Assembly (NCBI GenBank): GCA_963735495.1
Contig: CAVTLG010000009.1
Span: 1,302,001-1,366,000, forward strand
From: CAVTLG01 sp963735495
GTDB lineage: Bacteria > Chloroflexota > Ktedonobacteria > Ktedonobacterales > Ktedonobacteraceae
DNA: 64,000 bases
Direction: 5' to 3'
This document shows, one piece after another, positions 53,326-62,534 of this stretch (position 1 is its first letter; each line of letters starts with the position of its first letter). The notes under the pieces are model-generated. The model was given only the letters and a program-made list of their open reading frames with translations. It was not told where the DNA came from and ran no database searches. The position numbers were made by a program, and so were the translations under genes.

Positions 53326-54629
53326 TAAGGACTCGTCAATAAATAACATTTGCAAAGCAAGGAAGAATGTGATACCCTGTGAGGCATGAAAGCAGAAAGA
53401 GAAGCAGCGATCAAGCAACGATATGAGCGAGTGGCTCTGGCCCTCAATGAACGGACGCGACGGCTGGTCGCGGCGAGCGAGGCCATGACGATAGGAAGGG
53501 GAGGGATCTCGGCGGTGTCACGGGCGACGGGGCTGTCGCGACAGGTCATCAGCCAAGGGATCAAGGAACTGCAAGAGGAGGAACCCACCAGCGAGGGGCG
53601 CATTCGCAAGAAAGGGGGAGGACGCAAGAAACTGGTGGAGAAAGACCCACAACTCGGCGTCGAACTGGAACGCTTGGTGGAGCCAGTGACGCGGGGAGAC
53701 CCGGAGTCGCCGTTGCGCTGGACCAGCAAGAGCGTGCGCAAGTTGGCCAAGGAACTCAGCCAGCAGGGTCACCAGATTTCCCATGAGCTTGTCAGCCAAC
53801 TCCTGTACGAGCTGGGCTATAGCTTGCAAGCGAACCGCAAGACCCTGGAGGGGGGAACGCACCCGGATCGCAATGCCCAGTTTGAGCACATCAATGCACA
53901 GGCCAAGGCGTCTCTGGCAGCAGGGGAGCCTGTTCTTTCCGTGGACGCGAAGAAAAAAGAATTGGTCGGCGATTTTAAGAATGGCGGGCGTGAATGGCGT
54001 CCCGAAGGCGAGCCGGAGCAAGTGCGCGTGTATGACTTTCCTCTCAAGGAGTTGGGTCGGGTGACGCCCTACGGTATCTACGACCAGGGACAGAACAGCG
54101 GCTGGGTCAATGTGGGCATCGATCATGATACAGCAGCCTTCGCGGTGGAAAGCATTCGACGCTGGTGGAACACTGTGGGAAAGCAGCAGTATCCTCGTGC
54201 CAAACGCTTGCTCATCACGGCGGATGGTGGGGGAAGTAACGGGTCGCGCGTGCGCTTGTGGAAATGGGAACTCCAGCAATTGGCCGATGAGATTGGTCTC
54301 TGCATCAGCGTCTGCCATTTTCCTCCGGGAACCAGCAAATGGAACAAAATTGAGCATCGCCTGTTTGCCTGGATCAGCGAGAATTGGCGGGGCAAGCCGC
54401 TGGTCAGCTATGCCGTGATCCTCAAGTTGATCGCTGCAACTACGACCGAAGCAGGACTCACCGTGCAGTGCCAACTCGATACCAACACGTATCCGACAGG
54501 TCTTAAGGTGTCCGACGAAGAGATGGCTGCTCTGTCCCTTCAACCAGATCTGTTTCATGGAGAATGGAACTATACCATCCTCCCTCGTACCGCCTCTATT
54601 TGTTAACATTATTTATTGACAATGCCTAA
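53326..54629. mobile_element. ISAzo13-family insertion sequence
   Basis: Imperfect terminal repeats: 53326-53350 (TAAGGACTCGTCAATAAATA then ACATT) and the complement of 54605-54629 (TTAGGCATTGTCAATAAATA then ATGTT), enclosing one intact transposase gene. About 1.3 kb. No clear target duplication is seen. Confidence 0.75.
53386..54606 (+). CDS. ISAzo13-family DDE transposase
   Basis: A 406-residue transposase. An N-terminal helix-turn-helix region (GGISAVSRATGLSRQVISQG) is followed by a Lys/Arg-rich linker and the DDE domain: LSVDAKKKELVGDFKNGGRE with the first Asp, LLITADGGGSNGSRVRLWKW with the second, and HFPPGTSKWNKIEHRLF with the Glu in IEH. The frame is intact. An antisense frame of similar length over the same region is a shadow. 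The GC content matches the host better than the IS at 49701. Confidence 0.92.
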   Translation: MKAEREAAIKQRYERVALALNERTRRLVAASEAMTIGRGGISAVSRATGLSRQVISQGIKELQEEEPTSEGRIRKKGGGRKKLVEKDPQLGVELERLVEPVTRGDPESPLRWTSKSVRKLAKELSQQGHQISHELVSQLLYELGYSLQANRKTLEGGTHPDRNAQFEHINAQAKASLAAGEPVLSVDAKKKELVGDFKNGGREWRPEGEPEQVRVYDFPLKELGRVTPYGIYDQGQNSGWVNVGIDHDTAAFAVESIRRWWNTVGKQQYPRAKRLLITADGGGSNGSRVRLWKWELQQLADEIGLCISVCHFPPGTSKWNKIEHRLFAWISENWRGKPLVSYAVILKLIAATTTEAGLTVQCQLDTNTYPTGLKVSDEEMAALSLQPDLFHGEWNYTILPRTASIC

Positions 54630-54646
54630 ACAATAACATATAGCAA

Positions 54647-55201
54647 ATGGTACGACTAAGGGAAAGGGAAGCGGCAAGAGATGTCACAGAAGTATACTAC
54701 ATGAAGAAACGGGAAAGCGCACGCATAGTGCTTAGCCTGGAGGCACAGAAGATGTTAGCAGTAGATGTGTGTCAAAGGCAGCATGTAGAAGCATGCGGAG
54801 TACTCTTCGGCAGCACGGACGAACAGGGCAACTGGCACGTAGAACGTATACACCCATTGCGTAACATCTATGATTCACCGGTCTACTTCGAGTTCGCTCC
54901 CGAAGAGTTGTTGATGATTGAGTTAAACTACCCCGGACAGATGATCGGTGTCTACCACAGCCACCCAACGGGTTTTGCGCAGGCCAGCAGTATCGACCGC
55001 AAAAATATGCGGCGCGTCAATCAGGACGAACAGATTCCATGGGTATGGCTGATCATTAGCGGACCGTTCGACGAACAATTCTTGCGGCAAGCAAATGGGC
55101 TAGTACCAAAGGCCGCCATGATTGCCTACCACCACTATCCGCACATGGGTCTGCAACAAATTTCGCTAGAGACGAGAGGCCCAAGAGAAGATATCCCTTG
55201 A
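54647..55201 (+). CDS. JAMM/MPN metalloprotease-like protein (M67 family)
   Basis: A 184-residue JAB/MPN protein. The JAMM zinc motif is complete: Glu in HVEACGVLFGS, and YHSHPTGFAQASSIDRKNM (HxHP...SxxD). Bacterial members cut ubiquitin-like proteins, cysteine conjugates or sulfur-carrier proteins. No ubiquitin-like or ThiF-like gene is visible nearby. An internal ATG at 54701 (MKKRESARIVLS) fits the family N-terminus; the earlier ATG at 54647 starts only 17 bp from the ISAzo13 end and may be created by the insertion. The native promoter is probably displaced. Confidence 0.85.
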   Translation: MVRLREREAARDVTEVYYMKKRESARIVLSLEAQKMLAVDVCQRQHVEACGVLFGSTDEQGNWHVERIHPLRNIYDSPVYFEFAPEELLMIELNYPGQMIGVYHSHPTGFAQASSIDRKNMRRVNQDEQIPWVWLIISGPFDEQFLRQANGLVPKAAMIAYHHYPHMGLQQISLETRGPREDIP

Positions 55202-55326
55202 TAAAGCAGAGAATGAGACAGAAAGGGTAGCCACCTGGGGATAAATACGCTATAATGACTCCGCTGATGTGCTGATAATCGACAGTCAACACACAGGAAG
55301 CGAGATAAGCAGGAGCAGGCATAGCA

Positions 55327-56520
55327 ATGAAATGTCCCCAATGTAGCAATGAGGTAAGCCAGGGCGAGGCGTTCTGTGGGCAGTGTGGCACGCCCACCAC
55401 ACCATCAATGGGGAATATACCAGCGACACAAAGCGAACAGCTACCAAAGACAGTGCAAGCGAATACGCCCAATGCTCCTTATAACACCTTGAAAGCATAT
55501 ACACCTAACCCTCGGACGCAAGCGGCAGCGCAGGAATTGAGTAACGCTCCCGCCGCTGGAGAGCCCGGCAATCCTGAACTGAGACCTAACCAGCAAACAG
55601 GATTTTATCACGACGCCACAGAAGCGTTGCTCTTACCTCCTGGCCATGGCAACTATCCACAAAACCGTGGGTTTGGCGGACCGCAGGCTGGTGGCTACCC
55701 AGGGACAGGTCAGTATAGTTCCCCGGTAACGCCGTCAACAGAAAATTATAGCGTTCAGCCCTCATATCCACCATACGTACAGCCACCCTACCTGGGAAGA
55801 GTGGGTCAGAACGCACCCGGCAGCTATGGCAAACCCGGGCTCTCATCACAACGACAACAACACAGCGCAATTATTCCTATCATCTGCATTTGTCTTGCCG
55901 TTGCGGTCTTGAGCACAATTGGGTTGGTAACATTCGCCATCACAAAGAATCAGCCGAATACAGCAGCACAAAAGGCAGTCGCGCCAACAGCAACGGCAAC
56001 TCCGCAACCGACGACCGCACCAACAGCAGTCGCCACGGTTGCGCCAACGCCCGTCGTTGATCCAGGCTTTATCTGGTGCGATACAGCCTGTGCGAGTTAT
56101 AACTTTGGCGTAGAATATCCAGAGGGTTGGACAACAATATCGCCCACGAACGCCAGCGGCACCGAGTTCGTCAACTCGACCGAGCCAGACATGTTCGCCG
56201 CGTTTAAATCCGGCGGGACGGTCAGCGCAACAACAACCGCAGGAGATCTCCTGTCAGCCGACTTGCAGACAAATTATGCCTCCCAGTCAGCTTACATAGG
56301 GCCACTGTCATCACAAACAGCCACGATTAGTGGAGAGACCTGGGCCACCGCCGTAGCATCCTATCAAGGTCAAACGCAACGCGAGCGCGTCGAAGTCTAC
56401 GCCACCGTGCATCAGCAGCAAAGTTACATCATAGAGTTTCAGGCACCAGATAGTGAATTTGATAGCATCAATAGTTCGTATTACACACCTATGCTTAACA
56501 AATATCAGTTTTTGCAGTAA
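55327..56520 (+). CDS. Zinc-ribbon membrane protein with extracellular domain
   Basis: A 397-residue protein. A zinc ribbon (MKCPQCSNEVSQGEAFCGQC) opens it, then a Pro/Gln/Tyr-rich region to about 175, one membrane helix (AIIPIICICLAVAVLSTIGL), a Thr/Pro-rich stalk (about 210-240) and a C-terminal domain of about 150 residues with FGVEYPEGWTTISPTNASG and Gln-rich beta strands resembling PsbP/MOG1-like or DUF-type lipoprotein domains. Topology: ribbon inside, domain outside. A similar design without the stalk is seen at 38883. The function is unknown. The start is the first Met at the ribbon. Confidence 0.8.
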   Translation: MKCPQCSNEVSQGEAFCGQCGTPTTPSMGNIPATQSEQLPKTVQANTPNAPYNTLKAYTPNPRTQAAAQELSNAPAAGEPGNPELRPNQQTGFYHDATEALLLPPGHGNYPQNRGFGGPQAGGYPGTGQYSSPVTPSTENYSVQPSYPPYVQPPYLGRVGQNAPGSYGKPGLSSQRQQHSAIIPIICICLAVAVLSTIGLVTFAITKNQPNTAAQKAVAPTATATPQPTTAPTAVATVAPTPVVDPGFIWCDTACASYNFGVEYPEGWTTISPTNASGTEFVNSTEPDMFAAFKSGGTVSATTTAGDLLSADLQTNYASQSAYIGPLSSQTATISGETWATAVASYQGQTQRERVEVYATVHQQQSYIIEFQAPDSEFDSINSSYYTPMLNKYQFLQ

Positions 56521-56700
56521 GGAGTCATCTTAGACAGTCAGAAACGAAGCTACCGCCTCTAGCCTTCGGCTCATCTGACTGAAAGGAGTCATCTTAGACA
56601 GTCAGAAACGAAGCTAGCGCTTCACCCTCTTAAACGGTCAGAAACGAGGCTACCGCCTCTAGCCTTCGGCTCATCTGACTGAAAGGAGTTGTCCCCAATA
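56521..56700. repeat. Two and a half tandem copies of repeat family B
   Basis: The unit begins GGAGTCATCTTAGACAGTCA and includes GAAACGAAGCTACCGCCTCT then AGCCTTCGGCTCATCTGACT. Copies start at 56521, 56584 (truncated) and 56638. A copy in reverse lies inside the family A element at 17042-17081. Each unit can fold, pairing TCAGA...TCTGA. It follows the zinc-ribbon gene directly. Confidence 0.7.
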
Positions 56701-56773
56701 CACAGGCAGATTGCGCACAGGTACGCGTTCAGCAGCAAGCTGGCTGTGTAATAGAAGAGATAGCGGAGGAGAG

Positions 56774-58279
56774 TTGAAACACTTTCTAATCATCCTGGTC
56801 TTTATCAGTGGCATGACGAGCCTGGCATTGGAAATGTGCGCTTCGCGTTTGCTCGCCGCCTACTTTGGCACCTCATTATACATATGGGGCAGCCTGGTAG
56901 GTCTAATTTTACTCTACCTGACCATCGGGTACTTCATAGGTGGTCGTCTGGCTGACCGCTATCCCTCTAAGCTCGTCCTGTGTCTGGTGACATCAGCAGC
57001 CGCACTCGCCACATTGCTGATCCCATTTATCAGTCCAGGGATTCTGAACTGGTCAGTAACCGGGATGCAAGAGATCTCCGTCAGCATATTTCTCAGTTCG
57101 CTCATTGGCACGATGTTACTCTTTGCAGTACCAGTGACACTGCTCGGACTTGTCTCCCCATTCGCCGTCCGCTTGGCCGCCAACAATATTCGACGAAGTG
57201 GACGCGTCAGCGGCTCGCTGTATGCGATTTCCACGGCGGGCAGCATCCTGGGAGCGTTTTTGCCCGTGCTGTGGCTCATCCCAACCATGGGCACACGCCG
57301 TACCCTATTGATCATTGGCACATTGCTCTTTGCCGCCTCACTGTGGGGATTGCGGCCACTATGGCGTCCGGCATTTGCCATCGCGCTGGTGGTCCTGGTG
57401 CTTCCATTGGGACCGCTCAAAGACATCCCCAATTTGATATATAGTAAAGAATCATTGTATAATTATATCCAGGTCACTCAGGATGCAGATGGCACAAGAG
57501 AACTCATCCTCAACGAAGGGGATGCCATCCATTCCATCTACTATCCAGACCCAAACAAAGTGCTCACCGGCTGGTATTGGGATTATTTTCTGGCGGCTCC
57601 CTATTTCAATGCGGGCTTTACAGCGCAGAAACTACACAGAGTAGCGATCATTGGGCTGGCAGGCGGGACCATTGCCCACCAGTTCAGCGACGTTTATCAC
57701 AACGTACCAATCGATGGAGTTGAGCTAGATCCATCCATTGTAGCCGTCGGTCGCAAATATTTTGGCATGACAGAACCGAACCTGCACGTCTACGTCCAGG
57801 ACGGACGAACGTTCCTCGCAACGACGCACGAACACTATGATGTTGTAGCCGTCGACGCCTTTCAGCAACCGTATATACCATTTCAACTGACAACACGCGA
57901 ATTTTTCACGCAAATCCGCGCACATCTGTCACCAACGGGGGTAGTAGCACTCAATACAGGACATACGGCGCATGATTACCGATTGGTCCAGGCATTTGTC
58001 AATACCATGAGCCAGGTCTTCCCGAGTGTCTATGTGTTCAATGTACCCGGCACCTTTAACACTGAGGTTATGGCAACGATGCAACCAACTTCGCTCAATA
58101 CGTTTAAGGCGAATTTGGCCCAGGTTGCACCAACGTCAGTGATGGGACAGGTTGCAAGTGAAGTCGTACCAGTCGTCACGCAAGGTCACGCCAATGGCGG
58201 ATTAGTTTTCACCGATGACCGAGCGCCGATTGAGCAGATTACCGACCAGTTGCTGTTGAACTATATCCAGCAACCTTGA
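56774..58279 (+). CDS. Fused membrane and spermidine-synthase-like protein
   Basis: A 501-residue protein. The first half has seven or so membrane helices (HFLIILVFISGMTSLALEM, then LTIGYFIGGRLADRYPSK) and the second half a spermidine-synthase/methyltransferase-like domain: VAIIGLAGGTIAHQF, DGVELDPSIVAVGRKYF, VYVQDGRTFLATTHEHYDVV, VAVDAFQQPYIPFQLTTREF. The catalytic Asp expected in the VDAF block is kept. Such fused proteins of the SpeE-MFS type have unknown substrates and may not make polyamines. The TTG start at 56774 follows AGGAGAG; an earlier frame start at 56711 has no support. Confidence 0.8.
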   Translation: MKHFLIILVFISGMTSLALEMCASRLLAAYFGTSLYIWGSLVGLILLYLTIGYFIGGRLADRYPSKLVLCLVTSAAALATLLIPFISPGILNWSVTGMQEISVSIFLSSLIGTMLLFAVPVTLLGLVSPFAVRLAANNIRRSGRVSGSLYAISTAGSILGAFLPVLWLIPTMGTRRTLLIIGTLLFAASLWGLRPLWRPAFAIALVVLVLPLGPLKDIPNLIYSKESLYNYIQVTQDADGTRELILNEGDAIHSIYYPDPNKVLTGWYWDYFLAAPYFNAGFTAQKLHRVAIIGLAGGTIAHQFSDVYHNVPIDGVELDPSIVAVGRKYFGMTEPNLHVYVQDGRTFLATTHEHYDVVAVDAFQQPYIPFQLTTREFFTQIRAHLSPTGVVALNTGHTAHDYRLVQAFVNTMSQVFPSVYVFNVPGTFNTEVMATMQPTSLNTFKANLAQVAPTSVMGQVASEVVPVVTQGHANGGLVFTDDRAPIEQITDQLLLNYIQQP

Positions 58280-58380
58280 GTATTGACAGCGAGAATTCGT
58301 AATGTAATGTGTCACGGGTCATATAGTAAGATGTGAAGACACGAGCAAATGCATCCTGAAAGCTGAGAGGAAATAAGATC

Positions 58381-59709
58381 ATGGCGGTAGTAGCAGTCAT
58401 AGGGGCCCAATGGGGAGATGAAGGCAAAGGGAAAATTATTGACGAACTGTCTATGCGTACAGATTTTGTGGTGCGCTACCAGGGTGGCAGCAACGCAGGA
58501 CATCGTGTTGTGCACGAAAATGGCGAGTTTTCTTTTCATCTCGTTCCATCAGGGATACTCTACCCCAATACCACATGTATCATAGGCAATGGCGTTGTAG
58601 TTGATCCGAAGAGCTTGATAGAAGAAATGGAAGCATTACAGCAGCAAGGCATTGCTATCTCACGGCTCTATATTAGCGAACGTGCGCATGTCGTGATGCC
58701 CTATCACGTCTTACTGGATCGTATGGAAGAAGAAGCCCGTGGCGTCGAGAAGATGGATACCCCCCCACGCGGCATTGGTCCGGCCTACGTCGATAAGCAC
58801 GCGCGCATAGGCATTCGTATGACAGACTTACTGGATGTAGATACCTTTCGCGCAAAACTAGCCACAATTCTCCAGCAAAAAAATCGCATGATCACCCAGA
58901 TTTATGGTCAACCTCCGCTCTCACTCGAAGAGATCCACGGCGAGTATTTTGGCTATGGACTGCGGCTGTATGGACATATCGCAGATACACAAAAGATGCT
59001 ACATGATGCCCTGTTTGACCATAAAACGGTGCTGCTCAAAGGCGCACAGGGAGCCTTACTCGACATTGATTTTGGCACCTATCCTTTCGTGACATCCTCC
59101 TCAACCATGGCCGCGAATGCCGCCGTTGGCGCTGGCCTGCCAGCACGCTCAATTGACCGGGTAATCGGCGTCTACAAAGCGTACATCACACGCGTGGGCA
59201 GCGGTCCCATGCCAACAGGACTGTTTGATGCCACAGGCGAAATCATGCGCGAGCGGGGTCATGAGAGTGGCAACAATGGGATAAGAGAGCGGCGCTGTGG
59301 CTGGTTTGATGCTGTAGCTGGTCGCTTCGTGGCACAATTGAACGGACTGGATGCAGCCGTCATCACCAAATTAGATGTGCTGGATAGCTTCCCCAGCATA
59401 AAAATCTGTACCGCCTACAACCTCCGTGGACAAACGATTCATAGTCTGCCAGCTACATTAACTGACCTCGCAGCTTGCGAACCCATTTATGAAGAAGTCG
59501 AGGGCTGGCTGAGCGATACGACAAATGTCAGCACCTATGATGAGCTACCAAAGGCGGCCAAAGCGTATCTTAAACGCCTGGAAACATTGCTTGAAACACC
59601 CATCGTGATGGTTTCCGTCAGCCCACAACGTGGGAAAACGATTCAGTTACAGGACATCCTATCGCCGCCAGAGTACGACGCGCGCTATCCGAGAAACGCC
59701 ATGCGCTAG
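58381..59709 (+). CDS. purA: Adenylosuccinate synthetase
   Basis: A 442-residue PurA, the first committed step from IMP to AMP, using GTP and aspartate. GAQWGDEGKGKIIDELS, VRYQGGSNAGHRV, LKGAQGALLDIDFGTYPF, and the catalytic Asp/His at GDEGK and GGSNAGH are conserved. The C-terminal KLDVLDSFPSIKICTAY and TKLD guanine-binding region are present. ATG 58381 follows GAGAGGAA. No purB or other purine gene is adjacent. Confidence 0.96.
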   Translation: MAVVAVIGAQWGDEGKGKIIDELSMRTDFVVRYQGGSNAGHRVVHENGEFSFHLVPSGILYPNTTCIIGNGVVVDPKSLIEEMEALQQQGIAISRLYISERAHVVMPYHVLLDRMEEEARGVEKMDTPPRGIGPAYVDKHARIGIRMTDLLDVDTFRAKLATILQQKNRMITQIYGQPPLSLEEIHGEYFGYGLRLYGHIADTQKMLHDALFDHKTVLLKGAQGALLDIDFGTYPFVTSSSTMAANAAVGAGLPARSIDRVIGVYKAYITRVGSGPMPTGLFDATGEIMRERGHESGNNGIRERRCGWFDAVAGRFVAQLNGLDAAVITKLDVLDSFPSIKICTAYNLRGQTIHSLPATLTDLAACEPIYEEVEGWLSDTTNVSTYDELPKAAKAYLKRLETLLETPIVMVSVSPQRGKTIQLQDILSPPEYDARYPRNAMR

Positions 59710-59806
59710 AGAGGCTCTCTGAGGAACATCATACATCAGCTCTCTGCGCAGCATCCAACACCTGGTGAAAATTGCACCTGTCGGCAGAACGATGGCACTC
59801 TTTTTC

Positions 59807-59868
59807 GATAGTGTTTGGTTTTCGCGCGCTCCTGGCCAAAGGGGTGCGCGCGAAAACCAAACACTATC
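59807..59868. repeat. Perfect 23-bp hairpin between convergent genes (family C)
   Basis: Arms 59807-59829 (GATAGTGTTTGGTTTTCGCG then CGC) and 59846-59868 are exact complements around a 16-nt loop. The ABC permease stop codon begins at the next base pair. No T tract flanks it on either strand, so termination by stem alone, or a mobile palindrome, is inferred. It resembles 24060-24127. Confidence 0.85.
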
Positions 59869-60720
59869 TTAGACCGTTGGCAAATCCCGCCGGTTAAACA
59901 CCACCAACCCAATGATCCCACACACCAGGCCAGCAGCCACCAGAACCCAGGGATACCACCAGGTCAGGTGATGGTTGATCAGCGGATCGATGGCCGGGGC
60001 GTAGTAGAACGGGCTGATCTTGAGCACCCATTGGAACTGGTCGGAGAGGCCGCCAAAGGTGTTGATCAGGTAGCCCAGCACAACGATGCCCACCGCAGTT
60101 CCCCCAGCAGCCCGGCTGGCATTGATGAAGGAGCCGCAGAGCATACCCAGACCCGCCGCGAAGAAGAGGAAGGTCCATTGCACGAGCAGGGTGAGCCACA
60201 TCCACGGCCAGTCGATCCCAGGATTGCTGACGATAAACGTGTCAATCCAGACCCCTAAGGCAAGCACCAGGCTGATGATCACCGCGCCAATCAGCACGGA
60301 AAACCAGCTTTCCAGGTAGTAACGCGTGCGCGTGATCGGGCGAGAGAGCGCCAGGTCGAGCGTGCCATCCTCAATGGTAACAGGCAGAACCGCGCCTCCT
60401 ATCCAGGCCACGAAGCCGCCAAAGAGCAGGCCATAGATAGAACTGAAAACCTCAACGGCCAGCAGTGCTGAGAAATTGAAGAGTTTGGTCAGGTGGCCAC
60501 CGAGTATGGCTGAGAAGACCCCTGAGTTCATAATGGCCTGAAAGTTGGCCTGGGCCATCACCGGGTAGATCGGAGCCAGAATGAGTAAGATCAAAAGTCC
60601 ATAAAAACAGGCTACGCTGAGTGGCGTGCTGCTGTTCGTGATCGCCCGCGTGGTCACGCTCAGGCCCCGCGCACGTCTCTTCGCGACCGGAACGCTTTTA
60701 ACTGTTGTCGTTGTCGCCAT
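59869..60720 (-). CDS. ABC-2 type transporter permease
   Basis: A 283-residue membrane protein of the ABC-2 export type: a cytosolic Arg/Thr-rich N-terminus, then six hydrophobic segments (FYGLLILLILAPIYPVMA, then LLFGGFVAWIGGAVLP, SVLIGAVIISLVLALGVW). DGTLDLALSRPITRTRYYLE is a typical coupling-loop block. It partners the ATPase at 60752 whose gene ends 32 bp upstream. Start 60720 follows GGAGATT and is preferred over 60735. Substrate unknown. Confidence 0.88.
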   Translation of the reverse strand: MATTTTVKSVPVAKRRARGLSVTTRAITNSSTPLSVACFYGLLILLILAPIYPVMAQANFQAIMNSGVFSAILGGHLTKLFNFSALLAVEVFSSIYGLLFGGFVAWIGGAVLPVTIEDGTLDLALSRPITRTRYYLESWFSVLIGAVIISLVLALGVWIDTFIVSNPGIDWPWMWLTLLVQWTFLFFAAGLGMLCGSFINASRAAGGTAVGIVVLGYLINTFGGLSDQFQWVLKISPFYYAPAIDPLINHHLTWWYPWVLVAAGLVCGIIGLVVFNRRDLPTV

Positions 60721-60751
60721 GTTCATAATCTCCATGTTGGGCTACGGCACA

Positions 60752-61666
60752 TTACGCCACCGGAGCGGCCTTTTCCGGCTCTGCATAAAACTTCAAGAAT
60801 ACCTCTTCCAACGGTGCTTCCTGGGAAGTCAGGCGGATTACCTCGTGCTGGCCGAGCGCCTTAATCAACAGGTCCATGCTGCCGCTGATGTTAAAATGAT
60901 AGGTGCCATTGACTTTTGTCAGCGCACTCACACCAGGAATACGCTCCAACTCTTGTTCCGATACCGCGTCGCCGAACTCGACGATGACATGCTGGCCTGC
61001 CTTCTCACGCAAGACTTCCACCGCTTCGAGCGTCACGATCTCTCCGCTGCGGATCACCGCCACGCGCTGGCAAACTTTCTCCACGTCGCTCATGATGTGC
61101 GAACTCATGAAGATAGTTTTGCCACGGGTCTGCTCTTCCAGCAGGAACTCGTTAAAGACCTTCTGCAGCAGTGGATCAAGGCCAGAGGTCGGCTCGTCCA
61201 GGATCAGCACGTCTGGATCGCACATAAAGGCCAGCACAATGCCGATCTTCTGCCGCATACCTTTGGAGTATCCCTTCAACGGGCGCTTCATCTCCACATC
61301 GAAGCGTTCCACCAGGTTGTTCAGCAACACCGGCTCGCGTCCTTGCAGGTTCGCGAAGTAGTTAATGATCTGTTTGCCCGTCATGCTCCCCGGCAGGCGC
61401 ACATCGCCGGGCAGATAGCCGATGTGCTGGTGCAGCGCATGCGTATCGTTCTGTGCATCCAGACCCAGTACCCGGATTGCGCCAGCGCTGGGACGGATTA
61501 CGTCGAGCATGCAGCGGATGGTCGTGGTTTTGCCCGCGCCGTTGGGTCCCAGGAAACCAAAGATTTCTCCGCGCTCAATGCTCATCGAGATACCGCGTAC
61601 AGCCTGCACGCTAGCATATGATTTCGCCAGCTTCTCAATTACGATGGCTGGCTCTTGGGTTGTCAT
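60752..61666 (-). CDS. ABC transporter ATP-binding protein
   Basis: A 304-residue ATPase: Walker A in FLGPNGAGKTTTIRCM, signature LKGYSKGMRQKIGIV, Walker B DVLILDEPTSGLDP and the switch His in IFMSSHIMSDVEK. A C-terminal DUF4162-type domain (about 215-300) is present as in drug and antibiotic exporters such as DrrA. It forms an operon with the permease (59869). The TetR gene starts about 35 bp upstream on the same strand, so all three are probably cotranscribed. Confidence 0.95.
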   Translation of the reverse strand: MTTQEPAIVIEKLAKSYASVQAVRGISMSIERGEIFGFLGPNGAGKTTTIRCMLDVIRPSAGAIRVLGLDAQNDTHALHQHIGYLPGDVRLPGSMTGKQIINYFANLQGREPVLLNNLVERFDVEMKRPLKGYSKGMRQKIGIVLAFMCDPDVLILDEPTSGLDPLLQKVFNEFLLEEQTRGKTIFMSSHIMSDVEKVCQRVAVIRSGEIVTLEAVEVLREKAGQHVIVEFGDAVSEQELERIPGVSALTKVNGTYHFNISGSMDLLIKALGQHEVIRLTSQEAPLEEVFLKFYAEPEKAAPVA

Positions 61667-61700
61667 ATCTTTTTTCCTTCGCTATTTTCCTACTGCCGCA

Positions 61701-62396
61701 TCATACGAAGAGGGCCTGCCAGCGCAAGAGATCTTCGCTCCAGGACTGCTGCAAGCAACCCGGCTTCATGCCCAGCACCCGCTCCAGTGCGTCAGCCGTC
61801 GCCATACCAATCCGAGTTATCCGAGACACATCCAGAGGCACGCCTTCCTCCACGAGGAGGACCTCGGCGGTGGCATATCCCAGATCTTCAAGCAGAGAGA
61901 TGACTATTCTTGCGGCCTGGTCAGGATAGGGAGCGGTGAAAACGCCTTCTGCGACTCCCTGCTGAATGATCTGCGCGAGCCAGAGAGCGAGTCGTTTGAT
62001 TCTGGCAAGGTAGAGTTTCTGGCGAAAGAGGGCGTTCTCATCGGCATACCAGACGCGCAGAAACGCGAATACCAGGTCCTTGTTGGCTCTTTTGTATTGA
62101 TCGAGCACGGCAAAGAAGCGCACAAGTTTGTCCTGGGCAGACATCTCGTGAGCAGAGACGATGGGAAGCACGAGTTGTTCGGCTTGCTCTCCGACACGTT
62201 CAACCAGCCCCATCAGTAATGCTTGCTTGGACTCAAAGTAGTGATAGAACGCTCCCCTGGAAATCTGGAGATCCTCCAGGATGTCCTGGGTCGTCATCTG
62301 CTCATAGCCCTTGGTTGCAATGTGGCGTTGGGCCACATCCAGGATGGCATTGCGCTTCTCGGCGTAGTCCTGTACGTTGACACTTCGTGACACCAT
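61701..62396 (-). CDS. TetR/AcrR-family regulator of the ABC exporter
   Basis: A 231-residue regulator. The DNA-binding helices read AILDVAQRHIATKGYEQMTT and QDILEDLQISRGAFYHYFES, a classical TetR helix-turn-helix. The ligand domain (70-231) is helical and has no recognised motif. Start 62396 is used because the homologous region begins there; an earlier Met at 62468 overlaps the promoter. It is first in an operon with the exporter genes, so it likely represses its own promoter and is released by an exported compound. Confidence 0.9.
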   Translation of the reverse strand: MVSRSVNVQDYAEKRNAILDVAQRHIATKGYEQMTTQDILEDLQISRGAFYHYFESKQALLMGLVERVGEQAEQLVLPIVSAHEMSAQDKLVRFFAVLDQYKRANKDLVFAFLRVWYADENALFRQKLYLARIKRLALWLAQIIQQGVAEGVFTAPYPDQAARIVISLLEDLGYATAEVLLVEEGVPLDVSRITRIGMATADALERVLGMKPGCLQQSWSEDLLRWQALFV

Positions 62397-62439
62397 GGCT
62401 CCTTTTATTAGACCGACAAACGGTTTATTTATAATACGA

Positions 62440-62468
62440 ATGATAGCTGATAGGTGAACCGTTGTCAA
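62440..62468 (-). promoter_or_regulatory. Promoter and operator candidate of the tetR-ABC operon
   Basis: On the minus strand TTGACA (62468-62463), 17 bases, and TATCAT (62445-62440) form a good sigma-70 promoter about 45 bp before the tetR start. AACGGTT directly after the -35 box and AACCGTTT (about 62425) downstream of the -10 box are inverted copies that could be the repressor site. Confidence 0.6.
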
Positions 62469-62534
62469 GGGGAAAATGAGCCTGGAAAAAGACCTGTCTC
62501 TCCTTTTCCAGGCTGTGATAAGAGTGCTCTGTAG

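Noticed and set aside
53518..54609. A 363-codon minus-strand open frame opposite the ISAzo13 transposase
   Set aside because: It mirrors the transposase gene and has no ribosome site or family motif; the plus-strand frame has the full DDE domain.
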